NCBI GenBank assembly: GCA_963695075.1
Contig: CAVOFR010000007.1
Span: forward strand, 1,426,001-1,490,000
Direction: 5' to 3'
Source of the DNA: CAWCAL01 sp963695075
GTDB lineage: Bacteria > Actinomycetota > Acidimicrobiia > Acidimicrobiales > CAWCAL01
DNA: 64,000 nucleotides
Shown: positions 57,121-64,000 of the stretch, in pieces
Numbering within the stretch: the first letter of the stretch is position 1
Layout: each line of letters begins with the position of its first letter
Position numbers and translations under genes: made by a program
The notes under the pieces: generated by a model
What the model was told of the DNA's origin: nothing
What the model saw: only the letters and a program-made list of their open reading frames with translations
Databases searched by the model: none

Positions 57121-60100
57121 CATCGTCAGCTCCGGGCGGCCCCTTGCGGGCGCTCCTTCCGCTCATCTCCGAGGATCCCGGAATCGTCTCGGTGGCCGGA
57201 CGGACCGACGCGGTGCTGGCCGTCCCCGAGGTCGCACGGTCTCTCGTGGTCGCGGCGCTCGCCGAGGCCGGCGACCGTCGTCCCCTGCTGGTGGTCGTGC
57301 CGACCACACCCGAGTCCGAGCGCCTCCAGGGCGACCTCTCGGCCCTACTGGGCAACGAGAGGGTCGTCGGCTTCCCGGCATGGGAGACGCTGCCGTTCGA
57401 GCGGGTCAGCCCCAGCACCGAGACGTCGGGCCAGCGGCTCGAGACGCTGTGGCGACTCGGAGACCCGGCCACCTGCCCCTGGGTCATCGTCGCTCCGATC
57501 CGGTCGCTGCTCCAACGGCTCTCACCAACCGCGATCGAAGCCGAGACGCTGGTCGTGGGGGTCGGTGACGAGATCGACCCGCTGGACCTGGTGGAGCGAC
57601 TGGTCCGAATGGGCTATCGGCGCGAGTACCAGGTCGAGCATCGCGGTGAGGTGGCCGTGCGGGGCTCGATCGTGGACGTGTATCCGTCCACCGCCGATGC
57701 GCCGGTGCGGATCGACCTCTGGGGTGACGAGGTCGATCGCCTCACGGAATTCGCCGTCGCCGACCAGCGCACCACCGGAACCCGCAGCGAGGTCGCCATC
57801 TTCGGTTGTCGCGAAGTGCGGCCGTCCGAGGAGATCACGGCCCGGGCCGAAGCCCTGATCGCCGAGGCTCCGTGGGGGCGCGAGCAATGGGAGCGCCTGG
57901 TCGAGGGTCAGCTCTTCGACGGGATGGAGTCCTGGCTGCCGTTCCTGGTCGATCAAGCGACGCTGTTGCCCGATCTCCTGCCGCCGGAAGGCCGGGTGAT
58001 CCTGGTGGATCCCCGACGGTGTCGGGACCGCACCGACGACATCCTGGCCGAGGAACGAGACCTCTCGATCACGCTGGCCCGCACCTGGAACGCCGGCGAC
58101 GACCTGGACGCCACACTGCACGTGCCGTTCGACCGGTTGCTCAGCGAATGCGGCACGCCGGTGTGGCATCTCCCCGCCGTCCCCGATGCACCCGACGTGG
58201 CCCGGGTGGGAGCGACCGGATGGGGCCAGCTGGGCTCCGATGGTGGACTCCTGGCCCAGCTCGGTGCAGAGATCCGGCGCGATGCCACCGTGGTCATCGC
58301 GGCCGACGGTGAGGGTTCGGCCGTTCGTCTCATCGACCAGCTCGCCACCGAGGGCATCGATGCCCGCCTCGCCGACGCCGGGACCGACGTGACGCGACCC
58401 GGCGTGTGGGTGGTGGTCTCACCGCTCGAACGCGGGGCGATCCTCAGCGAGGTCGGCGTGGCCGTACTGGCCGAGTCGGATCTGACCGGTCGACGCCGGA
58501 GTCGTCGTCGGCCCCGTCGTCGGGTCGCGACCGGCTACTTCGACGACCTCACGGCCGGCGACTACGTCGTGCACGAACAGCACGGCGTGGCGCGCTATGA
58601 GGGCATGGTCACCCGATCGATCGGCGGCATGGAGCGCGACTACCTGCTCCTCCAGTATCGGGGCGACGACCGGCTCTACGTCCCCAGCGATCAGATCGAC
58701 ACGGTGCGCCACTACACCGGCGGCGACACTCCTTCGGTCAGCAAGCTGGGCGGGGGCGACTGGCAGAAGACCAAAGCTCGCGTGCGGTCGGCCATCAGCG
58801 AGATCGCCCAGGAGCTCGTGGTGCTGTACCAGCGCCGCGTGACCACGCCGGGCCATGCCCACGGACCGGACACCCCGTGGCAGCACGAGCTCGAGGATTC
58901 GTTTCCCTGGCAGGAGACACCCGATCAGCTCGACGCCATCGACGCGGTCAAGGCCGACATGGAGGGCGACGCTCCGATGGATCGGCTCGTCTGCGGCGAC
59001 GTCGGGTTCGGCAAGACCGAGGTCGCGGTGCGGGCTGCGTTCAAGGCGATCCAGGACGGCAAGCAGGTTGCCGTCCTCGTGCCCACGACGCTCCTCGCCC
59101 AGCAGCATCTACAGACGTTCCGGGACCGATTCGCCGGCTTTCCCGTCCGGGTCGAGGCACTCAGCCGATTCCTGACACCGGCCGAGGCCCGATCGGTGGT
59201 CGGGGCACTCGAGAACGGCGAAGTCGATCTGGTCATCGGCACGCACCGGCTTTTGTCCGAAGACGTGCGTTTCAAGGATCTGGGCCTGCTCGTCGTGGAC
59301 GAGGAACAGCGATTCGGGGTGAAGCACAAGGAGATGATCAAACAGCTCCGGACGGGCGTCGACGTACTCACCCTGACGGCGACGCCGATTCCGCGCACGC
59401 TCGAGATGAGCCTGACCGGCATCCGCGATCTCACGCTGCTCAACACGCCCCCTGCGGACCGTCAGCCCATTCTCACCTACGTGGGGGAGCGTGAGGAGCG
59501 GGCCATCGCCGAAGCGATCCGTCGCGAGCTGCTTCGCGAGGGTCAGGTCTTCTACGTCCACAACCGCGTGATGGACATCGAACACGTCGCCGCCGAGGTT
59601 CGAACCCTCGTACCCGAGGCTCGGGTGGCGGTCGCCCACGGGCAGATGGACGAGGGCACCCTCGAGCAGGTCGTCTACGACTTCTGGGAGGGCCGGTACG
59701 ACGTGCTCGTCTGTACGACCATCATCGAGTCGGGGATCGACATGCCCACCGTGAACACCATGGTCGTGGATCGCGCCGATCTCCTCGGTCTGGGCCAGCT
59801 CCACCAGCTCCGGGGTCGGGTGGGACGGGCCGGCATGCGGGCGTACGCCTACCTCTTCTGGCCCGCCGACCGGTCGCTCACCGAAGAGGCCTACGAGCGG
59901 CTCCGGACGATCGGCGAGACGACCGAGCTGGGCTCGGGTTTCAAGATCGCGATGCGGGATCTCGAGATCCGCGGAGCCGGCAACCTCCTCGGGACCGGCC
60001 AGTCGGGGCACATCGCCGCGGTCGGCTACGACCTGTACTGCCAGATGGTGACCGAGGCGGTGGCCGAGCTCAAGGGTGAGATGCCGGCGGAGCAGGTCGA

Positions 60101-60566
60101 CATCACCGTCGACCTGCCGATCGACGCCCACATCCCGGACACATACGTGGCCAAGGAGTCGCTCCGCCTCGAGGCCTATCGCCGGTTGGCGGCCGCCATC
60201 ACCGATGACCAGGTCGACGACATCCGAAGGGAGTGGATCGATCGGTACGGCCCCGTTCCCGACGAGGCCGAGGCGCTGCTCGCCGTCGCCGAGCTGCGGG
60301 TCCAGGCCCGTCGTCTGGGCGTGACCGAGATCTCGGTCACCAAGGGGGACGGATTCGGGGGACCGAAGTTCCTCGCCGTCCTGACCCCGGTCGACCTGCG
60401 CCAGTCGGCCCAGATCAGGCTGGAGCGGACCGAGCGTCACGGCAGGTATCAGGAATCGGCCCGGCGGCTGGTCCTCCCCGTGCGATCCGCGGCCTCCTCG
60501 GCCGTCGAGCTCCGCGATGGCCTCCTGGCGCTCGTACCGGTCGGCAAGGAGGCCGTTCCGGGGTGA
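57117..60566 (+). CDS. mfd: Transcription-repair coupling factor Mfd
   Basis: DNA translocase that removes RNA polymerase stalled at lesions and recruits UvrA. The 1149 residues show the full domain order. The UvrB-like N-terminal domains (about 1-350) include FPAWETLPFERVSPSTETSG and RGEVAVRGSIVDVYPSTADA. The RNA-polymerase-interacting CarD-like domain (about 480-550) includes AGDYVVHEQHGVARYEGMVT. The RecG-like motor has MDRLVCGDVGFGKTEVAVRA, LLVVDEEQRFGVKHKE and LTATPIPRTLEMSLTGIRDL. The GRVGRAGMRAYAYLFW block follows, then the C-terminal TRCF domain (about 1000-1110). GTG start, GTGA overlap with pth. Confidence 0.97.
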   Translation: MTSSAPGGPLRALLPLISEDPGIVSVAGRTDAVLAVPEVARSLVVAALAEAGDRRPLLVVVPTTPESERLQGDLSALLGNERVVGFPAWETLPFERVSPSTETSGQRLETLWRLGDPATCPWVIVAPIRSLLQRLSPTAIEAETLVVGVGDEIDPLDLVERLVRMGYRREYQVEHRGEVAVRGSIVDVYPSTADAPVRIDLWGDEVDRLTEFAVADQRTTGTRSEVAIFGCREVRPSEEITARAEALIAEAPWGREQWERLVEGQLFDGMESWLPFLVDQATLLPDLLPPEGRVILVDPRRCRDRTDDILAEERDLSITLARTWNAGDDLDATLHVPFDRLLSECGTPVWHLPAVPDAPDVARVGATGWGQLGSDGGLLAQLGAEIRRDATVVIAADGEGSAVRLIDQLATEGIDARLADAGTDVTRPGVWVVVSPLERGAILSEVGVAVLAESDLTGRRRSRRRPRRRVATGYFDDLTAGDYVVHEQHGVARYEGMVTRSIGGMERDYLLLQYRGDDRLYVPSDQIDTVRHYTGGDTPSVSKLGGGDWQKTKARVRSAISEIAQELVVLYQRRVTTPGHAHGPDTPWQHELEDSFPWQETPDQLDAIDAVKADMEGDAPMDRLVCGDVGFGKTEVAVRAAFKAIQDGKQVAVLVPTTLLAQQHLQTFRDRFAGFPVRVEALSRFLTPAEARSVVGALENGEVDLVIGTHRLLSEDVRFKDLGLLVVDEEQRFGVKHKEMIKQLRTGVDVLTLTATPIPRTLEMSLTGIRDLTLLNTPPADRQPILTYVGEREERAIAEAIRRELLREGQVFYVHNRVMDIEHVAAEVRTLVPEARVAVAHGQMDEGTLEQVVYDFWEGRYDVLVCTTIIESGIDMPTVNTMVVDRADLLGLGQLHQLRGRVGRAGMRAYAYLFWPADRSLTEEAYERLRTIGETTELGSGFKIAMRDLEIRGAGNLLGTGQSGHIAAVGYDLYCQMVTEAVAELKGEMPAEQVDITVDLPIDAHIPDTYVAKESLRLEAYRRLAAAITDDQVDDIRREWIDRYGPVPDEAEALLAVAELRVQARRLGVTEISVTKGDGFGGPKFLAVLTPVDLRQSAQIRLERTERHGRYQESARRLVLPVRSAASSAVELRDGLLALVPVGKEAVPG

Positions 60567-61519
60567 GCAGGGCTACCATCCTCGCCGTCATGCACGATCG
60601 ATCCTCCCCCCGCCTCGTCGTCCGATTGCTGGCTCCGACCGTCCTTCTGGTCCTGATCGCCGCGGCGTGCGGCGGCGCCGGGCGCGCTCCAGCGGCCACC
60701 GTCGACGGCCGGGACATCTCAGCCGGCGAGCTGAACGACGTCCTGCTCTCCTCGGAGCGAGCCCGACAGGGGGACGTCGCGGCGCAGAGCGGTGGGACTC
60801 TCGTCGGCCAGACCGCGATCGGAGCCGTTCCGAGTACCACCACCGCGGTCGCCCTGACCGCGCTCATCTATGACGAAACCGTGGGTGACGAGGTCGATCC
60901 CACCGGCGAGCTCGCAGCCGCAATCGGTGAGGATCCGATCGAGTACCTGAACAACCTGGTCCTCACGATGGCAGGGGTCGGCTCCATCGATGATCTCGAG
61001 GTGTCCTGTGGCCTGGCGGCGTTCGTCGAGACGCCCGAGCAGATGGACGAGCTCACGGCCAACCTGCCCGAGTTCTCGGCCGCCGGGCTCCAGGCGGTCG
61101 GCGCCTCGCCGTTGTGTGTCGTTCGCGACGACCCCCGGGCGCCGACGCAGGTGATCGACCTGTTCTGGGGTGCGGAGATCGGAGGGCTCGAGGAGCCACT
61201 CCCGTTCGAGGCGTTCGAGGCGACCGGCTTCGACGGTGCTCCTGCACCGTGGCCGTCGGGTGTCGCTCTCATCGCCGTCGTCGCCCGGGGGCAGGTCCGC
61301 GACCCCGAGGTCCAGGCGATGGGGCAGGCGCTCGGCGATCTGATCCAGGCCTGGGGCCAGCCGGTTGCCAGCACCGGGCAGGTCGAGCTGGCGTCGCGGC
61401 TCTCCGAGATCGAGGTCACCGTCGATCCGAAGTACGGATCCTGGAACGGAGCGCAGGTGGTCGATCCGTCAGCGACCCGGTTGCAGGAAGAGGATCAACC
61501 GAGTCCCACCGGGCCGTGA
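60563..61519 (+). CDS. SurA/PrsA-like lipoprotein
   Basis: Lipoprotein of 318 residues: a short N-terminus, hydrophobic LLAPTVLLVLIAA and lipobox AAC, then RAPAATVDGRDISAGELNDV. This last piece is the typical start of SurA/PrsA-type peptidyl-prolyl isomerase chaperones (AATVNGxxISxxEL), and such a gene is common between mfd and mazG in actinobacteria. A clear parvulin active-site motif is not seen, so chaperone rather than isomerase activity is more likely. GTG 60563 is preferred: AAGGAGG lies 9 nt upstream and it overlaps the mfd stop; ATG 60590 is the alternative. Confidence 0.8.
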   Translation: MSRATILAVMHDRSSPRLVVRLLAPTVLLVLIAAACGGAGRAPAATVDGRDISAGELNDVLLSSERARQGDVAAQSGGTLVGQTAIGAVPSTTTAVALTALIYDETVGDEVDPTGELAAAIGEDPIEYLNNLVLTMAGVGSIDDLEVSCGLAAFVETPEQMDELTANLPEFSAAGLQAVGASPLCVVRDDPRAPTQVIDLFWGAEIGGLEEPLPFEAFEATGFDGAPAPWPSGVALIAVVARGQVRDPEVQAMGQALGDLIQAWGQPVASTGQVELASRLSEIEVTVDPKYGSWNGAQVVDPSATRLQEEDQPSPTGP

Positions 61520-62847
61520 CCGGTCTGATCACCGTGGTGGGGTTGGGTCCGGCCGGACCCGAGCTGATCACCGATCAGACCCGCCGAGCGATCGAGGCCG
61601 GAGATCGATGCTGGCTCCGGACCACCCGTCATCCGGCGGCCGACGTCCTCGGCGGTGCGCCGAGCTTCGACGCCGTCTACGAACGTGGCTCGACCTTCGA
61701 GGCGGTCTATGCCGAGATCGTCGGGCTGCTCATCGCCGAAGCCCGCCGCGGGGGCGATCTGCTCTATGCCGTACCCGGTTCGCCTGCGGTGCTAGAGAGG
61801 ACCGTCGAGCTCCTCGTGGCCGACGAGCGGGTCGAGATCGAGGTTCTGCCCGCCATGTCGTTTCTCGACCTGGTGTGGACCCGGCTGGGCGTCGACCCGG
61901 TCGACTCGGGGGTGCGGCTGGTCGACGGACATCGGTTCGCGGTGGAGGCAGCCGGCCAGCGGGGCCCCCTTCTCGTGGCGCACTGCCACAACCAGCGCGT
62001 GCTCTCCGACGTGAAGCTGGCCACGGACGAACCGGCCGACACCGAGGTCGTGCTGCTGCAGCGCCTGGGGCTTCCCGACGAGGTCGTCACGACGGTCGCG
62101 TGGAGCGATCTCGATCGCTCGGTCGAGGCCGATCACCTCACCTCGGTCTTCATCCCCGAGATGAGGGCACCGGTGGCGGGCGAGCTCGTGCGTTTCGCCG
62201 AGCTGGTGGCCACCCTCCGCCGGGAGTGCCCCTGGGATCGACAGCAGACGCACCAGAGCCTGGCACCCCACCTGTTGGAGGAGAGCTACGAGGTGCTGGA
62301 GGCACTCGAGGCCCTCGACGGCGAATCGCCCGGATTCGAGCATCTCGAGGAGGAGCTCGGAGATCTGCTCTTCCAGGTGGTGTTCCACGCCACCCTCGGG
62401 GCCGAGGAGGGTCGGTTCACCCTGGCCGATGTGGCCCGCGGGATCCACGACAAGCTGCGGGCCCGCCATCCGCACGTCTTCGCCGACGTCGAAGTGGCCG
62501 ACGCCGACGACGTGAGAGCCAACTGGGAGGCCATCAAGCGGGTCGAGAAAGGCCGCGAGAGCGTGATGGACGGTGTGCCGTCCACGCTGCCGGCGGCGGC
62601 CTTCGCGGCCAAGATCCTCAAGCGGGCGGCGTCGGTGCGCGACGGGACCGAGGGGTCGATCGAGGCCGACGCGGCATGGTCGCGGCTCTCGGAACGAGCC
62701 GCCGCCGGTCCGGTCTCCGACGCCGATGTCGGAGCTCTGCTCCTCGCCGCGGTCGACGCGGCTCGGCTGGTCGGGGTCGACGCCGAGACGGCGTTGCGGC
62801 GGGCGGCGACGAGGGTGGCGTCCGAGGTTCGCGAAACAGGGCATTGA
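61516..62847 (+). CDS. mazG: Nucleoside triphosphate pyrophosphohydrolase MazG with N-terminal tetrapyrrole-methylase-like domain
   Basis: Two-domain protein of 443 residues, of the YabN type. The N-terminal part (about 1-215) resembles SAM-dependent tetrapyrrole methylases: TVVGLGPAGPELITDQTRRA and DLLYAVPGSPAVLERTVELL. The MazG domain (about 225-443) has LRRECPWDRQQTHQSLAPHL with LEESYEVLEALEAL (EExxE), and LEEELGDLLFQVVFHATLGA (ExxD) for metal binding, then ANWEAIKRVEKGRESVMDGV. It would hydrolyse non-canonical or stress-related NTPs. GTG start with GTGA overlap to the lipoprotein gene. Confidence 0.94.
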   Translation: MTGLITVVGLGPAGPELITDQTRRAIEAGDRCWLRTTRHPAADVLGGAPSFDAVYERGSTFEAVYAEIVGLLIAEARRGGDLLYAVPGSPAVLERTVELLVADERVEIEVLPAMSFLDLVWTRLGVDPVDSGVRLVDGHRFAVEAAGQRGPLLVAHCHNQRVLSDVKLATDEPADTEVVLLQRLGLPDEVVTTVAWSDLDRSVEADHLTSVFIPEMRAPVAGELVRFAELVATLRRECPWDRQQTHQSLAPHLLEESYEVLEALEALDGESPGFEHLEEELGDLLFQVVFHATLGAEEGRFTLADVARGIHDKLRARHPHVFADVEVADADDVRANWEAIKRVEKGRESVMDGVPSTLPAAAFAAKILKRAASVRDGTEGSIEADAAWSRLSERAAAGPVSDADVGALLLAAVDAARLVGVDAETALRRAATRVASEVRETGH

Positions 62848-62880
62848 GCTCGGGCTGGGTTCGGTTGCCCCCCGTTCGTC

Positions 62881-62886
62881 TACGCT
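62881..62886 (+). promoter_or_regulatory. Possible -10 box for eno
   Basis: TACGCT in the 109-bp gap before eno, giving a ~65-nt leader. GGGAG lies 5 nt before the GTG start. The -35 is unclear. Confidence 0.3.
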
Positions 62887-62956
62887 CCGCCGCGCTGAAT
62901 GTCACCCCCGGCGCGCGCCCGAGGAGTAGCGTGCCAACCACTGTGCGGGAGATCAC

Positions 62957-64000
62957 GTGAGCATCATCGAGTACATCGTCGGACGACAGGTCATCGACTC
63001 CCGGGGCAACCCGACCGTCGAAGTCGAGGCAACCCTCGAGAGCGGCGCTCGCGGCCGCGCCATCGTCCCATCGGGAGCCTCGACCGGAGCGTTCGAGGCC
63101 GTCGAGCTGCGTGACGGTGGAGACCAGTGGATGGGCAAGGGGGTCGCCACCGCGGTCGGCCACGTGAACGACACGATCGCCGACGCGCTCGAGGGCCTCG
63201 ACGCCCTGGACCAGCGCGGGATCGACTCGGTCCTGCTCACCATCGACGGCACCGACAACAAGGCCAACCTGGGCGCGAACGCCATCCTCGGTGTGTCGCT
63301 GGCCGTGGCCAAGGCAGCGTCGAGCCATGTCGAGCTTCCGCTGTACCGCTACGTCGGCGGAGCGGACGCCCATGTCCTGCCCGTCCCGATGATGAACGTC
63401 CTCAACGGGGGCGAACACGCCGACAACAACGTGGATCTCCAGGAGTTCATGTTCATGCCCGTAGGGGCCGCCTCGTTCGGCGAGGGACTCCGCTGGGGTG
63501 TCGAGGCATACCACCATCTGAAGAACGTGTTGCACGAGCGCGGCCTGTCGACCTCGATCGGTGACGAGGGTGGGTTCGCTCCCAACCTCGCGTCGAACGA
63601 GGAGGCGGTGCAGCTCTTGCTGGAGGCCATCGAGAAGGCCGGTCTCACGCCGGGTGACGACATGGCCCTGGCGCTGGACGTGGCGTCCAGCGAGTTCTTC
63701 CGCGACGGTCTGTACCACCTCGACGGAGAAGACCGCTCCCTCGAACCCGGAGCGTTCGCCGAATACCTCGCCGAGCTGGTCGACCGCTATCCGATCATCT
63801 CGGTCGAGGACGGGATGGCCGAGGACGACTGGGACGGGTGGGCGGCTCACACCGCATCGCTGGGGGACCGGGTCCAGCTGGTCGGCGACGATCTGTTCGT
63901 CACCAACACCGAGCGGTTGCAGCGCGGGATCACCGAGGGAGTCGCCAACTCGATTCTCGTCAAGGTAAACCAGATCGGCTCGCTCACCGAGACGCTCGAA
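62957..64000 (+). CDS. eno: Enolase (5' part)
   Basis: Glycolytic conversion of 2-phosphoglycerate to phosphoenolpyruvate; also part of the degradosome in some bacteria. The first 348 residues are present and the gene runs off the right edge. They contain GRQVIDSRGNPTVEVEATLE, VPSGASTGAFEAVELRDGG (mobile loop), VPMMNVLNGGEHADNNVDLQ, TSIGDEGGFAPNLASNEEA, ALDVASSEFF, PIISVEDGMAEDDW and LVGDDLFVTN; LVKVNQIGSLTETLE (start of the family signature) ends the window. GTG start after GGGAG. It closes the conserved mfd-mazG-eno order. Confidence 0.97.
   Translation, partial: MSIIEYIVGRQVIDSRGNPTVEVEATLESGARGRAIVPSGASTGAFEAVELRDGGDQWMGKGVATAVGHVNDTIADALEGLDALDQRGIDSVLLTIDGTDNKANLGANAILGVSLAVAKAASSHVELPLYRYVGGADAHVLPVPMMNVLNGGEHADNNVDLQEFMFMPVGAASFGEGLRWGVEAYHHLKNVLHERGLSTSIGDEGGFAPNLASNEEAVQLLLEAIEKAGLTPGDDMALALDVASSEFFRDGLYHLDGEDRSLEPGAFAEYLAELVDRYPIISVEDGMAEDDWDGWAAHTASLGDRVQLVGDDLFVTNTERLQRGITEGVANSILVKVNQIGSLTETLE

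Overview
The window is high-GC DNA from an actinobacterium, most likely of the class Acidimicrobiia (inferred from gene content, not from a marker gene). Supporting signs are a 27-residue actinobacterial ribosomal protein bL37, a secreted Rpf-type lytic transglycosylase, an LLM-class (probably F420-dependent) oxidoreductase, the actinobacterial block glmU-like/prs/L25/pth/mfd/mazG/eno, many GTG and TTG starts, ATGA/GTGA overlaps between genes, and lipoproteins with Thr/Asp linkers. At least eight genes have a TANNNT box 6-7 nt before the start codon, which suggests frequent leaderless transcription.

Layout. 1-6176 (minus): nucleoside uptake and salvage operon: BMP-type lipoprotein, ABC ATPase, two permeases, cytidine deaminase, thymidine phosphorylase (running off the window). 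6313-8857 (minus): PHP phosphoesterase, bL37, DCC/DUF393 protein and a queuosine-salvage (Qng1/DUF2419) hydrolase. 8950-12881: rsgA, ychF, a GNAT acetyltransferase, DUF192, rsmI. 12860-19773 (minus): an unusual cluster in which two paralogous ~530-residue substrate-binding lipoproteins flank cysD, cysNC and cysC. 19903-24965 (plus, divergent): two giant fusion proteins, an MFS carrier fused to a LivF-like ATPase and a LivH-LivM-LivG fusion, which together supply all membrane and ATPase parts of a LIV-type ABC importer. 25033-33337: a dead ATPase gene, then housekeeping genes (rmuC, metG, tatD, rpf-like, rsmA, ispE).

33445-44155 is a 10,667-bp integrated element in the 3' half of a tRNA-Gln(TTG) gene, bounded by perfect 44-bp direct repeats. 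It has a tyrosine integrase beside attL, small early-type genes, a RepA-like ATPase, an HNH nuclease, large terminase, portal, MuF-type minor head protein (frameshifted), scaffold-like protein, HK97-fold major capsid protein and a head-tail connector, but no recognisable tail, lysis or small-terminase gene. At its right end, behind a convergent terminator region, are a tiny minus-strand ORF and a lone Topo VI A-like (mini-A-type) protein. It looks like a capsid-encoding phage satellite, or else a prophage reduced to its head module.

44303-53399: a decayed diacylglycerol kinase gene next to a PAP2 phosphatase, YggT and YccF membrane proteins, a SulP transporter, a divergent epoxide-hydrolase-like/LLM oxidoreductase pair, a serine hydrolase with no canonical start codon, and a large proline-rich membrane protein. 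53555-64000 (plus): the conserved glmU-like, prs, L25, pth, mfd, SurA-like lipoprotein, mazG, eno block, with eno running off the right edge.
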